From positions 1 through 64,000 of the forward strand of contig JAFRMM010000112.1 in NCBI GenBank assembly GCA_017430675.1: a stretch of DNA of 64,000 nt, in the 5' to 3' direction. Both the position numbers and the translations under genes were made by a program. The first letter of the stretch is position 1. Each line of letters begins with the position of its first letter. The notes below the pieces were generated by a model. That model did no database searches. It was not told the origin of the DNA and worked only from the letters and a program-made list of their open reading frames with translations. Origin of the DNA: Prevotella sp. (GTDB taxonomy: Bacteria; Bacteroidota; Bacteroidia; Bacteroidales; Bacteroidaceae). Positions 30,671 through 38,445 of the stretch are shown in pieces.

Positions 30671-31990
30671 ATGACTATGGACAAGCAACAATCTCTGATA
30701 ACTAAGGACGGAGTGAGTTTTCTGCTCCCATTCGTCCTCGTGACGCTGTGTTTCGCGCTGTGGGGCTTTGCCAATGATATCACCAATCCGATGGTGAAGG
30801 CCTTCTCGAAGATCTTCCGTATGAACGTGACGGATGGTACACTCGTACAGGTGGCCTTCTACGGTGGCTATTTCTGTATGGCGTTCCCAGCCGCCATCTT
30901 CATCCGCAAATACTCGTATAAGGCGGGTGTGCTGATGGGACTCGGACTCTATGCCGTGGGTGCCCTGCTGTTCTTCCCTGCAAAGGCCATCGGCATCTAT
31001 GGCTGTTTCCTGATTGCCTATTTCATCATGACCTGCGGACTCTCGTTCTTGGAGACGAGTTGTAATCCCTATATCCTCACCATGGGCCCCGAGGAGACGG
31101 CTACCCGTCGCTTGAATATGGCGCAGTGCTTTAACCCCTGCGGTTCGATTATCGGCATGTTTGTGGCTATGAACTATATTCAGGCCAAACTCAATCCGTT
31201 GAGCAGTGATGAGCGCGCCTTGCTCGACGATACGGAGTTCGAGGCCCTGAAGAATGCAGACCTGAATGTGTTGATATCGCCTTACCTCATCATCGGCGTG
31301 ATTATCGCCGTTATCTTCTTCTTAATCCTTTTCACGAAGATGCCGAAGAGCGGCGACCAGAACCACGATGTGCATCCTTTCGCATCCGTCCGTCGTATCG
31401 TCAGACTGAAGTACTATCGCGAAGGGGTCATCGCCCAGTTCTTCTATGTGGGTGCACAGATCATGTGCTGGACGTTCATTATCCAATACGGTACGCGTGT
31501 GTTCATGGCGGAGGGGATGGATGAGCAGAGTGCCGAAGTGCTCTCGCAGCGATTCAATATCTATGCGATGCTGTTCTTCATCTGTTCAAGGTTCATTGCC
31601 ACCTATCTGATGAAATACTTGAAGCCAGCCCGTCTGCTGATGATCTTCGGCATTCTGGCGATGGTCTTTACGGTGGGTGTCATCCTGTTCCAGAATCGTC
31701 TGGGTGTCTATTGTCTGGTGTGTGTCAGTGGTTGTATGTCACTGATGTTCCCCACCATCTATGGCATTGCGCTCGATGGTTTAGGTGATGATGCGAAGTT
31801 TGGTGCCGCTGGTCTGATTATGGCGATCCTCGGAGGCTCTGTATTGCCCCCGTTCCAGGCACTGATGATCGATATGGGTAAGATTGGTGACATGCCAGCC
31901 ACCAACGTCTCGTTCGTGCTACCCTGGATCTGTTTCCTGGTAGTCACCATTTATGGCTATCGCATTCTGAAACGACCAGTCTTGGAATAG
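30671..31990 (+). CDS. fucP: L-fucose:proton symporter
   Basis: 439 residues, 12 membrane helices of the FucP branch of the MFS. FALWGFANDITNPMVKAFSK holds the conserved Asn and Asp of helix 1, FLETSCNPYILTMGPEETAT the helix 4 Glu, and GIALDGLGDDAKFGAAGLIM the later signature. ATG 30671 or 30677 are both possible; TTG 30665 overlaps the previous stop codon region. It abuts the convergent folA stop without any gap. Confidence 0.9.
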   Translation: MTMDKQQSLITKDGVSFLLPFVLVTLCFALWGFANDITNPMVKAFSKIFRMNVTDGTLVQVAFYGGYFCMAFPAAIFIRKYSYKAGVLMGLGLYAVGALLFFPAKAIGIYGCFLIAYFIMTCGLSFLETSCNPYILTMGPEETATRRLNMAQCFNPCGSIIGMFVAMNYIQAKLNPLSSDERALLDDTEFEALKNADLNVLISPYLIIGVIIAVIFFLILFTKMPKSGDQNHDVHPFASVRRIVRLKYYREGVIAQFFYVGAQIMCWTFIIQYGTRVFMAEGMDEQSAEVLSQRFNIYAMLFFICSRFIATYLMKYLKPARLLMIFGILAMVFTVGVILFQNRLGVYCLVCVSGCMSLMFPTIYGIALDGLGDDAKFGAAGLIMAILGGSVLPPFQALMIDMGKIGDMPATNVSFVLPWICFLVVTIYGYRILKRPVLE

Positions 31991-32473
31991 TCAGCCTCTG
32001 ACGTAATCCACGAAAGAGTAGGGGAAGTCGTGACGCTCATCTACAGGATGATCCTCACGGCTTTCTTCTTGCCAGCCTTTGTCGTAGGATGGGAAGAAGG
32101 TATCTGCCTCTGCTGGTGTGTCGTCGATTTCCGTGAGACAGAGACGGTCTGCAAGGGGTAGGGCTTGCTTATAGACTGAGGCTCCACCGATGATGTAGAT
32201 ATCCTCGTCTGAGGTGCAGTGCTTTAAGGCTTCCTCAAGCGAGGGATAGACATCACAGCCGTCAAAGGCTTTTGCGCTGCGGCTCAACACGATGTTACGA
32301 CGATTGGGCAGAGCACCCTTCGGCAGTGAGAGGAAGGTGTTGCGCCCCATGATAATCGTATGCCCCGTGGTCAGCGCCTTGAAACGCTTCATGTCGTTGG
32401 GCAACCAGTATATCAGTTTGTTCTTATATCCGATGGCCCTGTTCCTGGCCACCGCTGCTATAATACTAATCAT
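31991..32473 (-). CDS. folA: Dihydrofolate reductase
   Basis: 160 residues. [33 protein letters not shown] (catalytic acid Asp), [20 protein letters not shown] and [14 protein letters not shown] are canonical. It regenerates tetrahydrofolate consumed by ThyA, whose gene ends in a four-base overlap with its start. Third gene of the operon starting at 34481. Confidence 0.95.
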   Translation of the reverse strand: MISIIAAVARNRAIGYKNKLIYWLPNDMKRFKALTTGHTIIMGRNTFLSLPKGALPNRRNIVLSRSAKAFDGCDVYPSLEEALKHCTSDEDIYIIGGASVYKQALPLADRLCLTEIDDTPAEADTFFPSYDKGWQEESREDHPVDERHDFPYSFVDYVRG

Positions 32474-33264
32474 ACGCTCACTTCTGCTTTAATATGTGGA
32501 TGGGGATCGTAGCCTACGAGTTCGAAGTCCTCGTATTGGAAGTCGAAGAGGCTCTTCACGTCAGGGTTGATCTTCATCGTGGGCAGGGGACGGGGTTCAC
32601 GCGTCAACTGGAGTTTCGCCTGTTCGATGTGGTTCAGGTAGAGGTGGGTATCACCCGTGGTGTGGATGAAGTCGCCTGGTTTATAGCCCGTCACCTGTGC
32701 CATCATCTGCAGCAGCAGGGCGTAAGAGGCAATGTTGAATGGTACGCCGAGGAAGGTGTCAGCACTGCGCTGGTAGAGTTGGAGCGACAGACGGTCACCA
32801 GCCACGTAGAACTGGAAAATCGTATGACAGGGGGGCAGGGCCATCTCATTCACCTCTGCCACGTTCCAGGCAGAGACGATCATACGACGGGAGTTCGGAT
32901 TGTTCTTCAACTGATCCAGCACGTATTGTATCTGGTCTATCGCTCCTCCTTTATAGTCAGGCCATGAGCGCCATTGGTGACCATAGACGGGACCTAACTC
33001 ACCATTCTCATCAGCCCACTCATTCCAGATCCTGACACCGTGCTCCTGCAGGTATTTCACGTTGGTGTCACCCTTCAGGAACCATAGCAGTTCGTAGATG
33101 ATACTCTTCAGATGGAGTTTCTTGGTGGTCAGCAGGGGGAACCCGTCGTCGAGATTATAACGGCTCTGAGTACCAAAGATGCTGATGGTACCAGTTCCTG
33201 TACGGTCGCTTTTCTCAGTACCTTCCGTGAGGATGCGGTTGAGGATGTCTAAATACTGTTTCAT
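32470..33264 (-). CDS. thyA: Thymidylate synthase
   Basis: 264 residues, like E. coli Thy[15 protein letters not shown], the [19 protein letters not shown] block, the active-site Cys in [33 protein letters not shown] and the C-terminal HIKAEVSV are all conserved. Methylates dUMP using methylene-tetrahydrofolate. Start 33264 overlaps the upstream stop by ATGA; an in-frame upstream extension is not conserved. Confidence 0.96.
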   Translation of the reverse strand: MKQYLDILNRILTEGTEKSDRTGTGTISIFGTQSRYNLDDGFPLLTTKKLHLKSIIYELLWFLKGDTNVKYLQEHGVRIWNEWADENGELGPVYGHQWRSWPDYKGGAIDQIQYVLDQLKNNPNSRRMIVSAWNVAEVNEMALPPCHTIFQFYVAGDRLSLQLYQRSADTFLGVPFNIASYALLLQMMAQVTGYKPGDFIHTTGDTHLYLNHIEQAKLQLTREPRPLPTMKINPDVKSLFDFQYEDFELVGYDPHPHIKAEVSV

Positions 33265-34481
33265 ATATCTAATATTTTGATTTCTTCTGTGGGTAGATGG
33301 GTGGTCTTGATGCGCCAAGGCTTAGGATAGAGGTTGTTGGCGCGGTTGCCGATGTTCTTGACAGGACCGAGAGTGAAACCTTTATAAGTAACGGTCACCA
33401 GTCCCTTAGGCGTATTGGCTGGCAGGATGAGTGCTTCGCCACGGAGATATTTTAAGGCATCGGCATAGTTCAACTCTACCTGTGGATAATCCCCTTCTGG
33501 TAAGTCTGTCGTGAGTATCTTCGATCCCTTCAAGTGCACAACGGGGCCTGACCCCATTGTGCACTTTTTCCTTAAAATGGCCATGAAGAGACCTTCGCCA
33601 TGGGTGAAGCCGGGGATGAAACGATAGACAGGGGCGTCGAAGCCCTCGAGCAGCGAGCCTGTGATATTCCAAGAGGGCTCTGTGGGGATGGAGAGAATCT
33701 CAGCATCGTAGTTCTCCATAATCCAGCGCACGTTCTCTTCGTTCTCTTTCGTATTATAGGTACACGTACTATAGATGAGGATTCCCCCGGGGTTCAGACA
33801 CTCCCAGGCATCAGCGACAATCTCCCGTTGCAGGCGCCAGCATTTCTCCACGTTCTGCAGACTCCACTCATTGATGGCGTTGGGGTCCTTGCGGAACATC
33901 CCCTCGCCAGAGCAGGGCACGTCGCAGAGGATCACGTCAAACTTCGCCTTTGCCTTGCGGAAGTCACGGGGGTAGTTGTTGGTGACGGTGCAGTCAGGCC
34001 AACCCCATTTCGTGATGTTCTCCAACAGGATCTGTGCCCTCGTGGCTATCGGCTCATTACTCGTGAGCGTGCTTCCCTCAGGTAATACTGTACGGGCTGC
34101 TGTTGATTTTCCCCCAGGTGCCGCACAGAGGTCGAGCATGGTCACGGGCTCTTTGACCAACTGGCGCAAGACGTGGGTGATAAACATCGACGATGCCTCC
34201 TGCACATAGTAGCAGCCAGCATGGAAGAGGGGATCGAAGGTGAACTGAGGACGGCCTGAGAGATAGAAGCCTTCAGGACACCAGGGTACCTGCTGCACAG
34301 AGGGGACAGTCCCTGTGTACTCCGCTTCGCTCCGCACACGAGGGACAATCCCCCTGTGCAGCGGATTCAGGCGGATGCTCGTGGGGGCCTCCTCGTTGAA
34401 TGCCTCCAAAAAGCAGTGAAAGCGCTCTTCGCCCATCACCAGCCTTGTCTCCTGGATAAAATCCTCAGGTAAATGCACCAT
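33261..34481 (-). CDS. NOL1/NOP2/Sun-family rRNA m5C methyltransferase (RsmF-like)
   Basis: 406 residues. AdoMet-binding [14 protein letters not shown] (about 116-129), [13 protein letters not shown] with one catalytic Cys and [10 protein letters not shown] with the second mark the family; a C-terminal PUA-like part ([19 protein letters not shown]) suggests RsmF-like 16S methylation. Two palindromic repeats are read in frame: around residues 40-65 ([20 protein letters not shown]) and near residue 308 ([15 protein letters not shown]). Both lie in surface-type positions, consistent with a still working enzyme. Confidence 0.87.
   Translation of the reverse strand: MVHLPEDFIQETRLVMGEERFHCFLEAFNEEAPTSIRLNPLHRGIVPRVRSEAEYTGTVPSVQQVPWCPEGFYLSGRPQFTFDPLFHAGCYYVQEASSMFITHVLRQLVKEPVTMLDLCAAPGGKSTAARTVLPEGSTLTSNEPIATRAQILLENITKWGWPDCTVTNNYPRDFRKAKAKFDVILCDVPCSGEGMFRKDPNAINEWSLQNVEKCWRLQREIVADAWECLNPGGILIYSTCTYNTKENEENVRWIMENYDAEILSIPTEPSWNITGSLLEGFDAPVYRFIPGFTHGEGLFMAILRKKCTMGSGPVVHLKGSKILTTDLPEGDYPQVELNYADALKYLRGEALILPANTPKGLVTVTYKGFTLGPVKNIGNRANNLYPKPWRIKTTHLPTEEIKILDI
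33532..33566. repeat. In-frame palindrome in the rsmF-like gene (3' side)
   Basis: AAGTGCACAACGGGG (33532-33546) faces CCCCATTGTGCACTT (33552-33566), with one mispair. Related to 10352-10376 by the shared CGGGG..CTGACCCC centre. Confidence 0.75.
34292..34362. repeat. In-frame palindrome in the rsmF-like gene (5' side)
   Basis: GCTGCACAG (34292-34300) pairs with CTGTGCAGC (34354-34362); inside, GGGGACAGTCCC and GGGACAATCCCC continue the near symmetry. Confidence 0.7.
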
Positions 34482-34498
34482 TTTGATGATTTTGACCG

Positions 34499-34506
34499 CA
34501 AAATTA
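34499..34506 (-). promoter_or_regulatory. rsmF-thyA-folA operon promoter -7 box
   Basis: TAATTTTG on the minus strand, 17 bases before ATG 34481. Confidence 0.6.
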
Positions 34507-34528
34507 AAAAAAAAACAGGAAAAATCAC

Positions 34529-34536
34529 TATCTTTG
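34529..34536 (+). promoter_or_regulatory. Promoter -7 box of the sigma-factor operon
   Basis: TATCTTTG followed by CAAC; 80 bases before ATG 34617, divergent from the rsmF promoter. Confidence 0.65.
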
Positions 34537-34616
34537 CAACTAATTTATGATTTGTTTCGTCAAACAGACAAAGAAAACAAATCCGAAAGGAATAAAAAGT
34601 AAAAGGAGAAAAAGAT

Positions 34617-35333
34617 ATGAAACAGTTTTTAATTGCAATCGCCATGGTGCTCACGCTCAGCATGAATGCCGACGCTGCAGCACAGAAGCATCGCCACACG
34701 CCCCGTACGGAGCAGGTGGATTCTACCAAGAATACAAAGGATGCTATTGAAGCCTTTTCTGACACAACGGCTGTTGATGCGAACGACAGCGTCAACAAAG
34801 CCAGAGTTACGAGAACAGTAACCATCTCTACCAGTGGTGTTGACGACCCAGATGGATTCATCAACGAGGTGTTTGGAAATGTGAGTGACGGGCAGGTGTT
34901 CGGTGTTATCGCACTGGTCCTGGGAATCCTCTTCATCCTCTTCGTCCTCTTCCCGATTATTGTCATCGTTATGGTTGTCTATTTCATCAACAGGAACCGC
35001 AGACAGCGTTACAAACTCGCCCAGATGGCTATGGAGAAAGGCCAGCCGATACCCGACCATATCTTCAAGGAGGAAGCCAGGGAGAACAGTGACGACTATC
35101 AGAGTGGTATGCGACAGATGTTCACAGGCATGGGTCTGGCCATCTTCCTCGGTATCATCATCGGCAAGGTAGGCTTCGGCATAGGCGCCCTCGTATTCTT
35201 CATCGGCCTCGGCAAGTGGTTTATCGCCCGTCAGGCAGGTATCCCAGGCAATGACTCTCAGTTCAACAATTCAAGCAATTTCAACAACCCTTCAAACACT
35301 CAGAACTATGACAAAGAAACTGATGCGCTCTAA
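34617..35333 (+). CDS. Exported/membrane protein of the DUF6249 type
   Basis: 238 residues. Signal peptide LIAIAMVLTLSMNADAAAQ, a polar segment, a strong helix (GVIALVLGILFILFVLFPII), a basic cytoplasmic loop NRNRRQRYKLAQMAMEKGQPI and two more helices (about 165-205). The KLAQMAMEKGQPIP text is the hallmark I associate with DUF6249. Asn-rich C-terminus. First in an operon with a PspC protein and an ECF sigma factor, so it may belong to an envelope-stress circuit. Confidence 0.7.
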   Translation: MKQFLIAIAMVLTLSMNADAAAQKHRHTPRTEQVDSTKNTKDAIEAFSDTTAVDANDSVNKARVTRTVTISTSGVDDPDGFINEVFGNVSDGQVFGVIALVLGILFILFVLFPIIVIVMVVYFINRNRRQRYKLAQMAMEKGQPIPDHIFKEEARENSDDYQSGMRQMFTGMGLAIFLGIIIGKVGFGIGALVFFIGLGKWFIARQAGIPGNDSQFNNSSNFNNPSNTQNYDKETDAL

Positions 35334-35505
35334 TGACAGAGTATGGGCAGGGGTCTGTGGCGGCATCGCCGAGTACTTGGACTTTGACCCCGTGATGGTA
35401 CGAGTGGCATACGCATTCCTCACGCTGTTCACCTGTTTCAGCGGACTGATCTTCTACATCGTGCTGTGGATCTGTATGCCGGAAAAGAATCTCTTGGAAA
35501 AGTAA
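35308..35505 (+). CDS. PspC-domain membrane protein
   Basis: 65 residues. KLMRSNDRVWAGVCGGIAEY, then LDFDPVMVRVAYAFLTLF and a second hydrophobic stretch ending ICMPEK are the full PspC pattern. Start 35308 lies inside the previous gene (26-base overlap), which fits coupled translation; the frame upstream of it is not PspC-like. PspC proteins sense or regulate membrane stress. Confidence 0.9.
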   Translation: MTKKLMRSNDRVWAGVCGGIAEYLDFDPVMVRVAYAFLTLFTCFSGLIFYIVLWICMPEKNLLEK

Positions 35506-35517
35506 AAAAGTAAAGAG

Positions 35518-36057
35518 GTGGCAGATCTGAACGATATCTCTCTCGTGACCCAGGTGGCTGTGTTCCATAACAAGCGGGCTTTCGACCAACTTGTCAGGAA
35601 ATACCAGTCACCTGTCCGTCGGTTCTTCCTGAACCAGACGTTAGGTGACGAGATGCTGAGTGACGATCTGGCACAGGACACCTTTATCAAGGCGTATGTG
35701 AACATCACGAAGTTCCGTGGCATGTCGAGTTTCTCCACATGGCTCATGCGCATCGCCTACAACGTGTTCTACGACCATGCCCGTTCGCAACATCAGACAG
35801 ATGATATCGATACCTCCAAGGCAGCAGCCCGTCAGACGACCTCTGGAAGCGACACGCTGAAGATGGACATCTATGCTGCCTTAGCCTTGCTGAAGCCTGA
35901 CGAACGCAGTTGTGTCACGCTCCAGTTGATTGACGGGCACCCGGTGGATAAGATCGCTGAGATCACCGGCATTCCTGCCAACACGGTGAAATCGCATCTG
36001 AAGAGAGGAAAAGACAAAATGGCAATCTATTTAAAACAAAATGGCTATGACCGATAA
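35518..36057 (+). CDS. ECF-type RNA polymerase sigma factor
   Basis: 179 residues, GTG start (35518). Region 2: FDQLVRKYQSPVRRFFLNQT, DDLAQDTFIKAYVN and FSTWLMRIAYNVFYDHAR; region 4: LLKPDERSCVTLQLIDGHP and IAEITGIPANTVKSHLKRGK. Directs polymerase to a stress regulon; the gene before encodes PspC and the gene after a small membrane protein that could be its anti-sigma factor. Confidence 0.92.
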   Translation: MADLNDISLVTQVAVFHNKRAFDQLVRKYQSPVRRFFLNQTLGDEMLSDDLAQDTFIKAYVNITKFRGMSSFSTWLMRIAYNVFYDHARSQHQTDDIDTSKAAARQTTSGSDTLKMDIYAALALLKPDERSCVTLQLIDGHPVDKIAEITGIPANTVKSHLKRGKDKMAIYLKQNGYDR

Positions 36058-36430
36058 AGACAATATCATGATAGAGGAATTCTTCAAGCAGGCTGCCCAG
36101 CAGCAGATTGAAGACAACGGCTTCACGGAGCGGGTGATGATGAATCTGCCCGAGATGAAGACGAGTAAAGTGCGCCGTCTCTCCAGGCTGTGGACCTTAT
36201 TCTGTGTGATTGTAGGGCTCGGCCTGTTCTTCGCTTTCGGTGGCATGCAACTGATGAGGGTGGCCATGACTGGTCTCCTGCAGATGGTGCTGACGGCTCT
36301 GGAGGTGTTCGTTGTGACAACACCTACCACGGAGATTCCCGTCAATCCGTGGCTGGTTCTGGTGGTGCTTGCTTTTGTATTAGTTTACCTTCCTTATCAA
36401 ACAGGCCGTAAGTTGTCCTCAGTACTATAA
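36041..36430 (+). CDS. Small membrane protein, possible anti-sigma factor (DUF5056-like)
   Basis: 129 residues. A cytoplasmic N-terminus (IEEFFKQAAQQQIEDNGFTE) is followed by two membrane segments (LWTLFCVIVGLGLFFAFGG and WLVLVVLAFVLVYLPY). It starts inside the sigma gene, the usual coupling of sigma and anti-sigma. No zinc-type anti-sigma motif is seen. Its 3' end overlaps porE on the other strand by 89 bases. Confidence 0.75.
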   Translation: MAMTDKDNIMIEEFFKQAAQQQIEDNGFTERVMMNLPEMKTSKVRRLSRLWTLFCVIVGLGLFFAFGGMQLMRVAMTGLLQMVLTALEVFVVTTPTTEIPVNPWLVLVVLAFVLVYLPYQTGRKLSSVL

Positions 36431-38372
36431 ACTCAGTGCGACGGTTTAGTTGGTTGCACTGATCCTGCTGTTCCTCTGGGAGTGTGGTGATGAATTCTTC
36501 TGTCAGGAAGTCACCCTCCTTGAGGAACGGATATTTTTCTGCCACTTTACGCTTGATCTTCTTAGGCTTACTCTCGCCGTAGCCCTTGGGGGTCAGACGG
36601 TCTGCAGCGATACCATGCTCAATGAGATAGTTGACCACACTTTCTGCCCGTCGTTGCGACAACCGTTCATTATACTGGTCAGAACCCTTAAAGTCGGTGT
36701 GTGCGGAGAGTTCGATGGTGATGTTCGGATTGTCATTGAGCATATCCACAAGTTCGTTGAGGGCTGTCTGCGACTCTGGGCGCAGGGTAGCCTTGTCGAA
36801 GTCGTAGAAGATATTCTCTATCAGTACGGGGGCGGAGATATTGGCCAACGGGAACTGCAAGACGTATTCCTCCGACTTCGTCACGGGTTCCACGCGCAGT
36901 TCTTCCTGATGGTTCAGGTAGCCCTTACAGGTGCCGAGCAGCACGTAATCTACGCCAGGTTTGATCTCTTGGGTAAAAGAGCCGTCAGCCCTGACGCTGA
37001 GTTTCAGGTTCGTACCGTCGTTACCCACCATATACACCTGTGCGGCCGTCAGTTCGTAACCGTCCTGCTCATACACCCAGCCTTTCACCGTCTGCACGAT
37101 CTCGGGGTTGAAGAAACTGTAGATATGGTCGTAGCCTCTGGTGTCGCCACGGTTTGAGGAGAAGAATCCTTTGTTCAGTCGTCCCTCGAACGTCATGCCG
37201 AAGTCGTCACCCTGAGAGTTCAACGGGAAGCCTGGGTGCTCCACCTTTCCGTTCTTATAGATAAAGATGTCGAGTCCACCCATGCCAGGGTGTCCGTCAC
37301 TGGAGAAGTAGAGATCACCGTTGGGACGGAACGTGGGGAACATCTCGTCGCCCGCCGTGTTCACGGGCTCGCCCAGGTTCTCAATGGCGCCCACCTCATG
37401 GTTGCCGTAGAAGCGGCAGCGCCAGATGTCATAGCCGCCGAAACCGCCAGGCATGTCGCTGACGAAGTAGAGCCAGTCGCCGTCAGGGGAGACGGCTGGA
37501 TGGGCGTAACTATAGAGCGTGTCGTTGGAGATATGCACCTCCGTAGGCTTGCTCCAGGCGGCATCACTGCGGTTGGAGGCTACGATGGTGGCATAGCGGG
37601 GATAGTTGGGGTCGGTCTTGCACTGTGTCAGGTACATCGTCCGTCCGTCGGGCGTAAACGAACAGGCTCCCTCGTCGAAAGTGGAGTTCAGTTCGGAGTC
37701 GATGGCCTGTGGCTTGCCCCATTTCCCCTTGTCATCTTTCTGTACGAAGAAGATATCGGCGGCTTTGGAGCCCGTGATACCGCTGTATTCATCGCCCTGC
37801 GCCTGGTTGCGTGTGGAGGTGAAGAACAGTTGTTCGTTCTGGTCGCCCGCCAGCATGGGAGAATATTCTGAACGGCGGGAGTTGAAGAGACCCTCGCGCT
37901 TCACGGTATAGTCGGAGCCGTCCTTCTTCCACTGGGGGGCCATCTGTGCAGACTTCAATCCCGTCTTCGCCAGTTGCCAGTGCGGATCCTCCATCTGCAA
38001 CGAGTCCGTAGCCATCTGATAGTGCTTGGCGGCCTCCTTGTAGTTGCCGTTCCTCATGTAGAGTTGTCCGAGGTAGAAGTGTGTCAGCGAGTCTTCCTGT
38101 TTGTAGCGTATGGCGTTGTTGTAGGAGGTAATGGCTTTGTTGGTGAAATGGATGCGACGGTAGCACTCGGCCGTCTTCATCGCCCGCTCGCCTTTCTCCT
38201 TCCGCTCCTTGTTGGCTGTCTGTGTATAGGCCTTGCGGTACTGGTTGGCAGCATCGTAGTACTCGCCGACGGCAAAGAACTTGTCGCCTTTTTTCATAGC
38301 CTGATCTGCCCCGCAACTCATGAGCAACAGGGAGACCACACACAGATATAGAAAGAGAAAGCCTTTTCGCAT
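36342..38372 (-). CDS. porE: Type IX secretion outer-membrane lipoprotein PorE-like (TPR, PD40, OmpA)
   Basis: 676 residues. Lipoprotein signal LCVVSLLLMSCGAD; TPR repeats (about 22-135: AAKHYQMATDSL); WD40-like PD40 propeller (about 165-400: EYSPMLAGDQNEQLFFTSTR, AVSPDGDWLYFVSD); a CarbReg-like strand domain (about 410-490); OmpA domain (about 515-650: DFDKATLRPESQTALNEL, SAHTDFKGSDQYNERLSQRR) binding peptidoglycan. This order is that of P. gingivalis PorE. The C-terminal ~30 residues (TYGLFDKEGKLIQKQ onward) lie over the convergent gene's end. Confidence 0.85.
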   Translation of the reverse strand: MRKGFLFLYLCVVSLLLMSCGADQAMKKGDKFFAVGEYYDAANQYRKAYTQTANKERKEKGERAMKTAECYRRIHFTNKAITSYNNAIRYKQEDSLTHFYLGQLYMRNGNYKEAAKHYQMATDSLQMEDPHWQLAKTGLKSAQMAPQWKKDGSDYTVKREGLFNSRRSEYSPMLAGDQNEQLFFTSTRNQAQGDEYSGITGSKAADIFFVQKDDKGKWGKPQAIDSELNSTFDEGACSFTPDGRTMYLTQCKTDPNYPRYATIVASNRSDAAWSKPTEVHISNDTLYSYAHPAVSPDGDWLYFVSDMPGGFGGYDIWRCRFYGNHEVGAIENLGEPVNTAGDEMFPTFRPNGDLYFSSDGHPGMGGLDIFIYKNGKVEHPGFPLNSQGDDFGMTFEGRLNKGFFSSNRGDTRGYDHIYSFFNPEIVQTVKGWVYEQDGYELTAAQVYMVGNDGTNLKLSVRADGSFTQEIKPGVDYVLLGTCKGYLNHQEELRVEPVTKSEEYVLQFPLANISAPVLIENIFYDFDKATLRPESQTALNELVDMLNDNPNITIELSAHTDFKGSDQYNERLSQRRAESVVNYLIEHGIAADRLTPKGYGESKPKKIKRKVAEKYPFLKEGDFLTEEFITTLPEEQQDQCNQLNRRTEFIVLRTTYGLFDKEGKLIQKQAPPEPATD

Positions 38373-38445
38373 ACGCTATAATATAACGGAAAGCCCCGCT
38401 TTTTATTGCCTTCTGTCCATCCTTCCTGTCGCTGTGCGAATGCAA

